This document shows positions 1 to 13,900 of a stretch of 64,000 bases of DNA, in pieces. This stretch comes from Todiramphus chloris collaris (lineage: Eukaryota; Chordata; Aves; Coraciiformes; Alcedinidae), in NCBI GenBank assembly GCA_025345505.1, contig JANVCC010000018.1, positions 6,309,741 to 6,373,740 of the forward strand. The letters are read 5' to 3'. The position numbers were made by a program, and so were the translations under genes. The notes beneath the pieces are model-generated. The model had not been told where the DNA came from, searched no databases, and was given only the letters and a program-made list of their open reading frames with translations. The stretch's first letter is position 1; each line of letters begins with the position of its first letter.

Positions 1-1861
1 AGCTGAAGAAATGCCTGAACAACTGACTGCATCCAAGAAAGTCTATCAACAAGAATTCCCTATGAAAGCCAAAGAGAGTCAAAAGTGTTTAAGTAAAACA
101 CTTGTTTTAAAAAAGAGAGAAAAAAAATATTCTCACATAATCGTAACCATTACAAGAAAACTTGGCACAAAATAATTATCTCAAAATATGCATTCAAAGT
201 ATATATATAAAAATACCAACATTTGAAAAGTCAAAACTATGGTTCGTTCCGCCACCCTAGCTTGGCTTAGAACAGCTGTACACTTAACAGTTAAACCCGT
301 TCTGAACAATAAAATGACACTAGAAATGTATAACACCTCTCAGCCATGGAGTTCAACAGCTTTTATGAACACAGATTTCACATGCCTGTGAAGCCTTTCA
401 TGGGACTAGCAGATAGGAAAGCACATTTAGCTGGATCGCAGCCTCTGAAGACATAAAACCAGACAACAGAAAACATTAGGTACATGGATTTAGTTAGAAT
501 TTAGGCCAGATGACTCAGAACATAGTCAGTGCCAAAGAATATAACAGAACTGGGATCTCCCCCTGTTTCATTCTGTCCTATGACTGCCAGGCCAGACTTT
601 CTCTTGAGATAGTTGATGATAATGCAAATTACAACTGTTCCATGTGGCCGGAAAGGGATTGGGTTGCTCAGGGGATATTGTATCTAGAATTTCTGACATG
701 ACTGTTTTAGCATTTCTGGCCATTTCATTGTGCCTCTACAGTTCAGTTTTCAACCTACTCAAGCAAGTATGTTGAGTGATAGAAGGACTAATGGAAGAGA
801 AAAGGCCTCTTGCCAGGAAGAAAAAACAGATGTAACAAAAAAACTACAGGTTATTCTAAAGCAGCACTGAAGGACAAGTTAAGACACAGAAAAGTCTTTC
901 ATGTGATACTTGACTCTCTTTACCTTCTTTAATGCTGGTGGCTGTGAGAGACAGCAGTTACATAGTAAAGAAGGTTTGAGAATGGAGCTGAAGAGAGTAG
1001 GAAAGGAAGAAACTGTTCTTACATTCAAATTATGATCTATACAGGAAATCTTAAAATTATTTCCTTTGCACTTTTTTGGTCTGATCGATTTGCTTCAAGG
1101 CAAAAACTTTGATTTGAATTGTTGAAGAGTCAGAAATATTGTCTGAAAGTCCTCATTCTTTTAATTAATACAGTCAGAGTGCCAGTTGTAATACAGCAAC
1201 ATCTGTCCTTAAACTACCTGGCATATATTAGAATTAAATAAACACAGATTAAATGAGAGATTTCAGTTGGTGTGAACATGAACACAAAACTACTCTGCTT
1301 GTATGGTGAGGTTAACTGTCTTGGTTCTATGAGTTCTAGAAATGTTTTTTTCAGAGAAAACAGGTTTGGGGTTTGAATTTATAACATGAAATACATAAGC
1401 CTAAGGAAATACAAACTAAAAAGCAAAACAAAACAAATCAAAAAAAACCCAAACCAACCAAACAAAAAGAACAGGAATACTCAAAATTACTTTCAGACTT
1501 GAATTGAATGTTAAAGAAGATCAGCACTTTGGTTTTTCCCCTACATATCACCTTTGAATTAAATCATAATTCCCTGCCCTGGCTTGGTTAAGAGTAATTT
1601 TTACTGTTTTGCCTGGCTAGCAATAAACCAAAAAGGGTTTATAGCTAATCAGACAATTTGAGATAATAAAACATTAATGTCTCCTATTTAGCTAGAAAAA
1701 TGGAAGCATTTACAAGACAAAACGTTTTTCATCGGGTCTTAAAAATCTCCTATAAAAGTCCAGTTTATGGACGCAAACCATTAGGAACTTCCTGTAGATA
1801 AAGAATGATTTTAAATAGAACTCAGCCCTAATCCACATGAGAAAGCCCAAGTGACACTCAC
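1..1861 (-). other. MFSD2B intron 5 (partial), no gene seen
   Basis: AT-rich non-coding sequence left of exon 5. No open frame matching the missing MFSD2B exons, no RNA gene and no clear interspersed repeat. Intron 4 is 1.8 kb, so an intron longer than 1.86 kb here is unsurprising. Confidence 0.6.
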
Positions 1862-1940
1862 GGTATGCTGTTGCAGAATCTCTCTCCATCTGGTCTGTGC
1901 TGAGAAACATGGTGAGGGCAGAATATGGTACTTGGAATAA
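1862..1940 (-). CDS. MFSD2B: MFSD2B coding exon 5
   Basis: 79 nt, residues 141-166 plus one base. Encodes [15 protein letters not shown] and ERDSATAY, the family's conserved VPY-ALTM and RDSATAYR stretch. Acceptor ttttttgcag, donor GCATACC|gtgagt. The next exon should begin with two bases completing Arg followed by the conserved Met-Thr-Val-Glu stretch; I do not find it in 1-1861, so it is probably outside the window. Confidence 0.92.
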
Positions 1941-4900
1941 CTGCAAAAAAAGAACATCACTTAGGAAATGTCATGGTAAATGCTGTATTCCTTTGATATT
2001 CAGGAAAATGGCTTAATACAATCTTGGAATTCACTTATTTAGAACATTGTAATTTTTAGCACAAAGACCTGTAGTTTCCTTCTGATTTGTAAAGCATATA
2101 AAAGGAAAAAAGTATATTTCATAATACAAATAATCATTTACCAAGAGATTTAAAGTTAATGCTGTGCTCCTTCAACCTCCTTGGGAAAATGCCTCAATCC
2201 TTCACAGCTAGGCTATAAAACATTCAGTTTTCTTTGCACTTGGAGACTATCATGTTCCTAGCTTGAGCTATCTGGAAGCAAAGCCATAATAAAGGCAACA
2301 CAATTCTCTCCTTTATTCAAGCTAGAAGACTGTATAAAGCCCCAAAGCATTTCAAACATCTGTCCCACCAGGCAGTTCCAGGAGATAATGTGACAACTAC
2401 TCTGTCTTCAACACCATTTTGCCACACAGTCCTTAATTTGAGTTAAGAACAGGTAGGAACACCCAATTGCTACGGCCATGCACTGACAAAAAGGTAGATG
2501 AGTGTCGCTTACTTGTTTTTACTGCACTGTACCTAGCATGGAATTGATACCTTCCTGTAAAATCTTGGTGGAAACAATGCACTGGAAATATTTATTGCAA
2601 TGCAGGGTAAATGAGCCCCACTTTTACTGCAGGAGAAGCCTTATCTCCAGTAATACTTCATTGAAAATAACTACTGAACATTAAAGGCTGGACCTTTCGG
2701 ATGGTCATGATGTGAGCGAGATGTGATGGTCATGATGGTCATGATGTGAGCGAGACCATGTCTTCGTAGCGTTCAGCTAAAATAAAACCCACTTCTAAAA
2801 TGCTGAAACAACATTCAGGCCAAACTCAAGACTATTCAGGCCAAACTTGACTATTGTGAAGTGGAAGTGGGATATGAACCTGTTTGAACAATCACGTCAA
2901 CCTGCTTGAACAATCAAGTTCTCTGTGGTGGAAACACCACAGAGATCTGTAGCCAGGGAAACTACTCTATTCATACAAAAAATGTTCCTGTTCAGCATCA
3001 TCATTCGTGGCAAGTGTCTATATTTTCAAAGCTCATCCACGGAAAACCTGTACTTTTCCTTCAACAGAGAAAGGAGAGAAAATTATTTTAAGCCATTATG
3101 AATGTCTTTTGGACCATCTTTCTACAAAGGAAACAGAGGACCTAAGGAAACATTCCAGCTTATCACAGGAACACAGAATTCCCAGTTCCAACAGATCTGT
3201 AAACAGGAGAAAAGCCAAAGACAAAAAAGAAATACAAACATTTTAATTGTCTAGGACCCACTTTTTCAAAACGTGACCCTGGGAAGTTCAATCAGCCAGG
3301 ATACATCCTACCAAATTGCCACACAGCTGTCTCACTTCCAGTCCTAAACTGTCTGATACTGCTTTGCACAGAAGATAACCTTGTTTCACCTTGATATTGC
3401 TTTAAAGGCAAAACGGGGAGATGCAACCCCTATATGTACTGTATGGAATGTGTCAGAGAAGTTCTCTGGGATACACTGAAATGATGGCTTCTGCATGAAT
3501 ATTGCAAGTTCTGGGTTGTATTAAGAAGCACTCAAACTCCTCTATCCAGGCATAAATATCATGATGACTACTATCAGTACTATTTCAGCTCTGGTACCCT
3601 TCTAGCTCGAGTCAGAACATCCAAAACTAAAGCCATGAACCTACTATCCTAATCTGTTCCTGAAAATAGAAGTTATGAGAAGTTAGATGTCTAACTGGAA
3701 TTAGGAATTCAAATGTCTCTGTGGATCTATACAAGAATGAGTTGAGAACATCATGACCTCTAACCTACTTACTGTGGTCAGTGCTTGGAAAAGGCAGTAG
3801 AAAGTCAGGTACCACGCAACTCTTCCTGATACAAAAGGAGGCAGGTACCACATAAAAAAATAGGACACTATTGTGAAGGGTGTACATGCCAGCATCCTGC
3901 AAAGAAGATTAACACATGTCAACAATCTCAATATACTGACAACAAAGCATAATAGACTTTCCTGCTTATAATTAACGTGATGCAATTTATATTATGTTCA
4001 GCTTTTCTACCTACAATAATGCCATGCTTTTAAGTATTAAACATTAGCATGCAGAAAATATACAGATTAATACAAAATGTATAGAAGTACTTCTATAAAA
4101 TGGAAAAAAAAATCCCCAGCAAATCTGAAGGAAAAGAGCAATACTTAATATCCATCTCAGGACAAACACAATTTCCTTGCACACGCACTCTAACAGCACA
4201 CCTATATTGCCATTCCATAGTACATGTCTCAGAATACACATTTATTAGAAAGAACTAGTGAAAACTAAGCTTTGTTGTCACTTCTTCTCATACTTCAGCA
4301 ATATTTACATGAGCCTACTTATCACCAAGCATTCCCCCTTCCCATTTTCATGTCTCCCGTTTTCCTCTCACCTTAGCCTCTTCACAACTGTTTCAAGCAA
4401 GTGCAAGTATGTTGATCCACTTCAAAATACAGAAAACAGCATAAAAGGTAATGGACAGCCCACTGCAAAAGTTCCTACAGTCTGTATCTACTTGGGTGTA
4501 TGATAATTTGCTCTACTTAAGTCAACAGCAAAACTCCTAATCACTTCAAACACAAAAGGATCATCTTCTGGTGGGGAAAGTGGCTTAAAAAACCCCACAG
4601 AAACATCAATTCCAGACACTGCCATTAAGCAGCAATTAATTACATTAGCCTAAAAATTATTTCAGGAAAACACCACTTGTCAAACTGCACGATATGAAGT
4701 TATCAAATGCTATTACTGCCTACAAGTCTGAGCTGCAGCAGCATCTGGGCCCTCCTGCATTCTTGTTAAAGGTCTCTTCCAACCTGAACGATTCTATGAT
4801 TCTGCATCAGACTAATTAAACAATGCAATTAGGTGACCAAGATCCCAACAAAAAATACCCAAACACGTAAAAGAGCAAACAGATTAATCCCTTCACAACA

Positions 4901-7900
4901 GCACTACTGCCATTGAGGGTCAGCTGATTATTTTGCAATCGTGAACTGAAAACCTGGAATACAAAAGAGTAATGTGGGTAAATAGTTTAGTAAAACAATG
5001 GCTTTCCCACGCTGCTCTTTGGGAGGGACAGCATCACTGGGAGCTGAGCATTTACAAGGAAAGTGCCAGGTTCTGGTATTCTCTGTCCCTCCAGTCCCCA
5101 GGCCACAGTTTATCCATAGCTGGTCAGCAACAGAAAAGACAAATGAGGGTAAAATCCTACAACATCTAAGGGGTCTACCTTCCTCTCCAAAAGTCTGAGG
5201 TCTTCCAGACTGGTGTCCAGACAGAGTCACCACAGAAAAATATTTTCGTAGTCATTTCTTCACACAACTTTTCAGCAATAACCCTCTCAGTATTCTTTTC
5301 CCTTTACATCCTCTTTTGACATTTTCTTCTCCTCAATAACATCAGTAAGTTCTCAGAACCTTGCTGAAGTTGCTGAATATCTGATCATCTCCTACTATCT
5401 CCCTTGACAAAATATTTTACCAGGTTTGTGTATTTCAAGTGAATGTCTGCTCTGATACCTTTCAAACACATCACATACAAGAGATCAACAGTGATGGATG
5501 ATGACTTCTTATACTGAGTACAGCATTAAGCTATAGTTAAACGTTCCCCTTCTTTACTAATGTTCTTGTTTTGCTGGCGAGCTTTTCTGACTGAGCCAAT
5601 TCCATTGCTTCACTCTAGATACTTAAGAAGTCAGACTAATTCCAAAATACTAAATATTTTTAAGCTATTGAAAGACCCATTTTTTTTCTCTGTATAAATA
5701 CGGTCTGACCTCTACAGTGTAGGAAGAAAATTCCTATGAAAAAGATTACCATTACCAAAAAAAGCAGACCAAATCCTTCTGGAGAGAAAGCAGCTGTTTG
5801 ATGAACATGTACTAAAGGCTGGGTTAGATAAGCACTTTTCCTGTAAGAACTGCAAGTTGTACAGTAGCTGGTTTACAGTGCAAAGGACTGATAAGTTCAT
5901 GCTTGTGCTAGGATGGGAGTTACTCTAACGTTGACTTAACACTAAAAATAAACATATGTATTTGCAGTATTTTCAGAGAACTGGGGCGGGGGGGTTGGGG
6001 AAGGCATTTGTATAAAAAATGTCAGTATTTTCTTTCTGAATAACTCTGTTACTCGTTTAATTCAGTGCTCATTAAAAAGCACTCCATTTACCTGGCCACA
6101 AACCAAATCCTGAAAAGAGAAACAGCAGCAAGCTCCACTTTTCCCATGGGGCTCTTGACAAAAAGCTTAACTTTGACCTGAAGGCCCTGTTCCTGCTGAG
6201 TCCAAGATGGAAGAAGTTACAATAGGTAATTGCCTTCTAGTCTTTGCCAGATACAAGCTGTCCATGGACAAGTGTCTGTAGCCCTAAGCCCACATGAAAG
6301 CAAGAGAAGCACCAGTTAAAAAAAAAAAGGGCTTCTTTTCCATGAAAATTCAACTTTTTTTGCTCAGGATACCACATTTACTCTTAGATTCTTGTTGTAA
6401 ATCAAGTTTGGGAGTTATATTACTTAAAAATTCATAATCATTTCAAAATACATCCTTAAAATACATGAGATAGAGCACTGATGAAAGACTCCCCATTTTG
6501 CAAACTACTCAAGTCTCTCCTTGACTTCCAAAATCTAAAAAAACCAAAAAAATAAATGCCCTTCAGCACAGATGAGCCTTAGTTCTTCTAACACGGACCA
6601 ATCCTTTCCAATTTTTTCCTTTCCAATTCTTGACACCTGTCAATCTCCTTCCTATACAAGTAACATTCATTCTTGTAACATCTCCTTACAGCACGTGGAC
6701 AGGTCTACCAGCTGAAGTGAATGTAAGGGAGAAGTGTGACAGCGAAATATCTCACTGTCCCTTTGGGAATGCTGATCAAAGTCTTACAGAATGTCATTCA
6801 TTATAAAAGTCACGGTGATTTTTAGTTCAGTATTTTGACTACGAGGATGTAAGAGAAGCAGGACCAGAAGGACTGCTGTAAGGAAGGATGGAACAGAGCA
6901 CTGAGGCTGTGCTGGTGGAGGAGCCCTTCAATGCCATGCATCTGTTCCATGTGCAGGCACACATCCTTTACTGAACTGAAAGGCCTGGAGAGCTGAAGTT
7001 AATGGAGATACTGGAAGGCAGATGCAAGAAGGGAAGGTACACTAGGAAACAAGTAGAAACAACTTCCAACTTTGTGAAGAAGTGAAGCCAAACTAAAGGA
7101 ATCTAGACAAAGATGCAAATTCAATCACAAATTCAAGGAAGTTTTAGACCCGAGCTTCCAGTTGTGTTAACAATGCAGTGTCTTGGCTTTATTTGTGGCT
7201 CCAGGGGTAGAAAATCTCTTCTATGTTTTCATGGATGAACAAGTTAAAGGGAAATAGATGACATGGCAAATATTTTATTTTATGTATGTAGAATGAATGC
7301 AATCACTGTTTGGGAAAACAGATTAAAAAAAAAGTCTAGTTCAATGAGGTGACTGTATGATCACAACACACACACAATATTCTCATATATATATGTAAAT
7401 ATATGTACACATTTCTGCTTACCAAGGCATGAGCCGGCCAATTTTTGTCCATCTACTTTTGCTAATAAAAAAGCCAGCAACGGGATCAGTCACTGCACCT
7501 GAGGCTTTGCCAATGAACAGCACCAAAGAGGCATGAAATGGAGTAATCTGGAAGTACAGACAGAATACTGTAAACAAGAGCCATTGTTTCACAATACAAT
7601 GAAACAGCATAAAGCAACTTTCCAGAAAACAACTCAGTGTTTTAAAGAAGAATGATAGTTCATTTACAAAACATGTCTGCTGCTGTCATAGAAATTACTA
7701 TTGGGTACCCATAGCAAACAAATGAGACATTGAGACAGGCACCATGGAAGAAGGGATTAGAGGGGAAAAGTGCAGGGAAGGAGAGATTATAAATGTGTTC
7801 AGAAATAGGAAAATGAGTCAGACAGTCAAATAGTAGACTAAAGTCTTTGTTTTAGTCATAAAACCTGACAGCATCCCTCTATAATTCTCCCCTCACTTTG

Positions 7901-10900
7901 TTCCCCACACAGCTCCATTTCCCCATATCTTTATCTTGCCCTGATCTAGAAAAAAGTAGAGCGAGCTGTTTACAGGGATTCATGTTTGGTCAGCTCCTGA
8001 GATTACCACCAAGGCTGCCAACTGGTGGTACGTGGCCGTGGAAGAGGTAGCACAGCAGACTTCATCCTCTCAGAACTGAACTGTGACAACCGAACCTCAG
8101 AAGGCACATCTGTTCAAATCAAAGTTGCCAGCACATGTCCAACAGATCTCACTTGAAAAATGTTCACAGATTAGACAAGAATAAAATGGCCAAGTAGAAA
8201 AACCTCTGAAGTTAACCCATGATGACCATACTTAAGTGCCTGTACATAAATACAGTTTATCCCAGGCAGTGTAGTTATTTTTCACATATATCTGTAGAGA
8301 GTTTAGGAATTTGTATCCCAGAATGGTTAAAAGAGGTGGGTTCTCTTCCAAGTGCTCAGTTCATGTCACTGAAACTACAGGCCAGAAAAAAATTCACTGA
8401 AATCTAGGTAAACATGAATGTTCCTCAAATTAATTACGGAGAGACCGATGAAACAGCCTTTGCAGCTGAACCAGTGACAGCAGACAAACCCCCTTCGTCT
8501 ATATGCTTCTTCATGCTACCCCTGCTCCAACACAGTGGGAAGCCTGGTGAAGGCAGCTGATAAAACACCAAAGCTTGAGTTAGCTTCTCCTGCTTTTCCG
8601 CAGAGCTTATTGTCTCCTAGGCAGCATCATGTGGCCTCCAACTGGTGCAGTCTCCTGCCCACAGAATTTGCTGTAGGTATTCCCTCAGAGGTGAAAGGAT
8701 AATGGAATCATCTTGGAACGCCCGGGATCACCTCTGTAAAAGGTAGATGCCATACACTTTCATGTTCAGTTTTAGCCCAAATGAGGTGAAACTGCAGGGG
8801 CAGTCCATCTTCCTGACATCGCCAGCTCCAAGACACATACTCCACCCTACAATGCTTACAAACAGAGAAGGCTTGGGAATGGTGATCTCCAGCAGGTAAT
8901 GACAGTGCCTCTTCAAGCATCCTATTGCTGCACTGCCAGACGAGGCTGGGATGGGCACTGGGCTGTGTCCCACAGCAGTTTCCTGATGTTCTCCTCCTCC
9001 ACCTTTGCTGCCGTGTGCCCTTCCACAGCCAGGGTGGCAAGTAGCCCACAGACCCTAAGGCAGACTTCCCATGGGGGGCTGCACTGGAACTGCTCAGGAG
9101 TCACTACTGCTGCTCAAGAGATAAGTCAGAAAGATAACTGCAGTATTTTAAGCCTTGTATGAGGGACACAGGAACAGAAATCTTCAAATTAGGTGCGTTT
9201 CAGACTGGTATTTTGTTCAGATAACTTGAAGAGACAGAAAGGAAGTGGCTTTTAGACAAGAAGAGATGGAAGAAAGCCTTGAGGAAAATTAAAACCTTTT
9301 TATGTTAGAAGTGGAGTCTGTGCAGTGACCCTGACATCATCATAGGTATGGGCTTATACCTCCCTTGGCTGCATTTTCTTAGCCCCTAAATCTAGACAGT
9401 GTCAGCACCAATGCCAGAAACTTCTCAGTGTTAATAAACTACAAGATAAAATATCCTGAATTCACCCATCTCAAAAAGAATAAAGACCAGGATCGTATTA
9501 TCAGAAACATTGGTGTTTTCAAGCAATCAGAGTCAAGGATCCTGTATGGTTTGAAATTGCCTGTAGTTTATACAGGTAATTTAGGTGGAATTCCTATAAT
9601 ACTTTATCTGTTCTACCTAGCTACCACACAGACATACAAGACAATCCAAAACAGTAAAAAATGCTTATGGATTGATTTTTCTTTGTTTCTCTGCTGCTCT
9701 GAAATCTAGCTGGAGCAGCTGAAAGTCAGATGAATGGGATGACTCTTACTGCTTTGTTTTACCAGGTCTGCTTCTGCACCAGATAGCCACAGACTGGAAG
9801 CAAAGAACCTTCAGGAAGGGTAATGCAGCTTTCTCTGCAAAATTATCCTAGACAAACCAAGTAAAATTCATGTGAAATTCTGTTGATGGCTGCGTACAAC
9901 TGCAGTGGTTTTTAACTAAACCAAATGACTAAAACTTTACAACCTCACCACGGTGCTATTCGTGTTCCAGATGACTCGTATCTTACGCTCTCTGATTCTT
10001 AACACAGGGAACTGCTTTTTCTTGTGTCTGTGTGTGAGCTTTACAGTGCCTGAAGTCTACTAATGATCCCAAACTAAAAGCAAACAATGGCCACTTCAAG
10101 ACAGAAAGGAAACTAGTGGAAAAAAGAGGAAAAAAAAATTAAAATTTATGGACAAGTTTATGCATTTTCCAGGATGGTGAACAGCTTTTTCTCATTCTAT
10201 GGTCATTCGCCTTTTCTCATTCTATGGACAAGAGTTGAAGTAAGCCTGAGTCTGCAACAGTTTCTTGTGCTACTTACATGGGCTATATCTAGCAGGTAGA
10301 TCTGTAGGAAGAAAGCGGCAGCACTCCCTGCCACTTGATTCGGGGCACCTCCTATGGCATAGCACAATTTGCCGCAGATCGAGAGCCTGTATTCCTGTTC
10401 AAGAAGCAGCAGAACACACGATGAGAAAAACAAGGTACACAAGTTAAAAGCTACAGAAGTCATAAGGTTAAAGTCCAAGGTTAACACCAATTTCAGGTAT
10501 TCGTTTCACAGGTACTCCACTATTAAATCCACATGCGCTCAGCCTCTATTGCCAACAAGCATCTGGATCATTTGGATCCTTATTGCTTTGATTTTTAGTG
10601 GTTTTGTTCCTTAATCCAGCCCCTAAAACCAGATTATCGTGTCCCTACCTGGGAATCCAGGTTTACCTACCTGCCTCTCACAAGCTATTAAAAAGGAACA
10701 AATATACAAACAAGCAAGAAGCAGCAAAGAAGTGCACTTACTATTACATTATTTTCTGACCCTAATTTTGTCTCTGAATGTTTAATTCAGATTTTTTTAA
10801 AGTTTTTTTACTTGACAAAAATAATACTTTCTTATTTTAATCTTTCAGACCATAGTAGTTAACATATAGTCTCATACCACAGTAATTAGAGAGTATTCAC

Positions 10901-13900
10901 AGAGGGAAAGTTCCATGGTCAAATGCAGACTGAATAGATTCCAAACCTTTGTGCTCCATTCCTTCCTTTGTCACACAACACTGGTGTGACCCTGGCAAAG
11001 CCACTCGACTTTGTACACCTTCCATTTGACTTGACTTTTCTATATCTTTTGTGAAAGTTGGCATAATAGGCAAAGTGATTTTGGGGCCCAAGTCCTCTTT
11101 AGGAAGGACTCTAAGTCACTCAAGGCATGGTTTAAAAATTTGGCACAACCGCGCTCTCTCATTGCATTTTGATGTTTGGAAAGGACCATGAGGATCCAAG
11201 AATATTCTCTAATAGAATTGCTAAATAAGTGAAAGGAAAGCTGAAAGTAAGGTTTCATAACAGTAATTAAAAACCAAAAAAATGCATAGAGTCTAACAGA
11301 AATCCTAATGAGGAACACTGTGCTTTCTGATAGTGGAAGTCCCAGAACACCAGAAAGCTTTTAAAAAGATCTTAAGATTTAATTTCATGCCATAAAATGC
11401 AAAATACAGGAAGAAAATGAGTCTTAATTATCTTGTATTCTTTTCAACGGGACAACATACCCAAACCAAATTTAGACTTTTAATATCTCAAGCCCTTTTT
11501 AAAGGTTTTTGTCAGCAGGAACCAGGAAACATGAAGAGGACCAGGAATATTAATCCTGGGTCTGCCCTCTCTTTCAATTGACTACACAAGCCCTTCATTC
11601 TTTCATTAGATCAGGACAGAAACAGAGATATGGTGATGAGGTTCACCACAATGATGGCATTCTGATATACTACCTGATTTCTGAACATTTTAAAATTCAC
11701 TGAGTACCATCATCTTTACTACCTAACAGAGCTTTCAGAAGTTTTAGGCTTCTAGACAGAACCTTTCATCATCTAATAGTTCTCCTTTGAACTGTTTTAT
11801 CTGAGTGGGTGTGAACAAGAAAGCAGGAGTGTCAGGACTCTCTCCTTTTTGTGTTTCCGCAGAGAAAGACAGGGTGGACTCCCAGTACCAGGCCCAGGTA
11901 AAGTGGACAATGGCAGGGCACGAGCTGCAAAGTGGTATTGTCACAGCAGGCCTCGCTTGTGCTCCATACTGGCAATTTTCTTCTTTCCAGGAAAAAAAAG
12001 AGTGGTAAACAGTCATAAGACAGACTCCAGCAGAATAATTTACTATTTAATTTGATAAGAGATTTTAAACACAATAGACTATATACATATTTGCTGTACA
12101 AAGTAACTCTCCATTTTTCATATGTCCCCTGTTAAAAGTGAGCTTTACTAGACTTGTGGGGTCTATAGAATCTCGTTCGTCTGACTCACAGCACAGTCCT
12201 CTCAAGCTCTGCTCCGGGGACTGTGTACTTTTAAACTTTACAACACTGGTTTATTTTTTTAATCATTTCCTTCTTCCAGCCTCACCTCCATCCTCCTAGA
12301 AATTAAATGACTTTAAAAGTTTCTTTTTCTTTAATACCTTCCCTTCTGATCTCCAAGCCAGCATTGGCAAGATGACTCCCAGCTGAAATCAAGAGACATC
12401 AACTGCTGCTATGTAAAGCCTGCAACCTATTCCACCCCCAAAACAATCTGAGAAAAACTTTTAAATCCGTAACATTGCTCTTCCACTTATTTTCCCTAGT
12501 AGCTGTCATAGAGTCACAGAATGGTTTTAAAGATCATCCAGTCCGACCACCCTGCCATGGGCAGAGATGTTTTCTCCTAGATCAGGTTGCTCAGAGCCCC
12601 ATCAAACCTGACTTTGAACACTTCCAGCAACGGGGCATCCACAACTTCTCTGCGCATCCTCTACCAGTGTCTTAACACCCTTATTTTTTTCTCATGGTTC
12701 TCTTTCAGTTGAAAACTATTGCCCCTCATTCTTTCTAACAGCAAAGGCCATGATAACACACAGAAAGTAAATGCCTCGATATAATACATGATTCCAAAAT
12801 ATTTTTACAACAAAAAGAATTTTAAGCTCTTAAGAATCAGTCTAGTTGTAGTACAGGAAACAGTCAACCAAGATCTAAACTTAGAAGCTGTAGGCAGCCT
12901 CCTGCCTTTACATCTGTTTCGTAGTTAGAAAATTTAGAATCTCAACACTTTTTTTTTTTTTTTTTTTTACAGTCTCACTCTGATTCCACACAGGCCCAGA
13001 ATGCTGCTCAACTGCTTTCTGAACCACACTCCCAGATCACTTTGAGGCAAAGTTCACACTTTGGTCACAGCATTAGTTTTGACTAAATTTTGTTTATGAA
13101 TGTTACTTTGAGAATAAAACAAGCTATTGAGATAGACACAGCACACAGAGGTGTCCTGCTTGCTCAGCCACAGAAACTCTGGGAATCAGCAGTTGATGAA
13201 CTTCATGGAATGGAGGTTACCTCCTGATCACTGTTCAAGAACTGCTCTCCTTTATTATTTTTAGAACTCATTTGTGTGTCCAGCCATAGCGCACCACAGC
13301 AGTTCTACATGTGAATGACAAACACTGTGAAAGGAAACGTCACTGTGTTCACTGCAGAGCTGCTGAATGGTAAATTCATTGAGTGCCCCTGAGTTTCTAC
13401 CTGCTGAGAAATAATCATTCAGATTCTGTGTTCTCATGTCTCCAAAAGTAGCAGCCCCTAACCTTTTTTGACTCTCCACGTTGAAGTTATACAGAAATCA
13501 CTACATTTTCTACCTCAGTATCCTATAAGACAGTGGTAAAAAGGAAGGTAGGTCGTTGCAGCAGTAAAGATGAAACATTTCTTCGACTTCCTGGGCTCAC
13601 AGTTAAGAGTAGAAAAGAGAACACTGCAGCCGTCCGTTAAAGGATCTAGAGTAAGTCCTCCAGCCTTGGTTGGGTTTCCATGATATTGCCAGTAAGTGAC
13701 ACCAGAAACTGCTTTGAGAAGGATTACATGGCACGTGCGAAGAGCAGTGTGACCCACAGCAGTGCTGTGGATATTTGCTACTAACAGATTGTTTTCTCTT
13801 GAGGCTGCATTTCCCTGCTGCATTGCTTCCTGAAGCAACAGAAACTACTTGGTTGCTGTGAAATCCAGTGAAAGCTTTGGCACCTGTGTAAGTTTGTCAG

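Larger units (their letters stand above)
3897..7422 (-). other. MFSD2B intron 3
   Basis: 3.5 kb of non-coding DNA with a short CR1 tail near 4.78 kb and a CA/TA-rich stretch at 7362-7410. Open frames here, up to about 100 codons near 5 kb, show no recognisable protein. Confidence 0.7.
7548..10277 (-). other. MFSD2B intron 2
   Basis: 2.7 kb of non-coding sequence. Most shows nothing. The 8.7-9.1 kb part is GC-richer than its surroundings and holds overlapping minus-strand open frames (separate entry). A short duplication lies at 10185-10227. Confidence 0.65.

Noticed and set aside
680-740. Minus-strand GAAATGGCCAGAAATG looked like a possible MFSD2B exon 6 (Glu-Met-Ala...)
   Set aside because: Joining it in the required phase gives an immediate stop, the acceptor is poor and the following peptide does not match the family.
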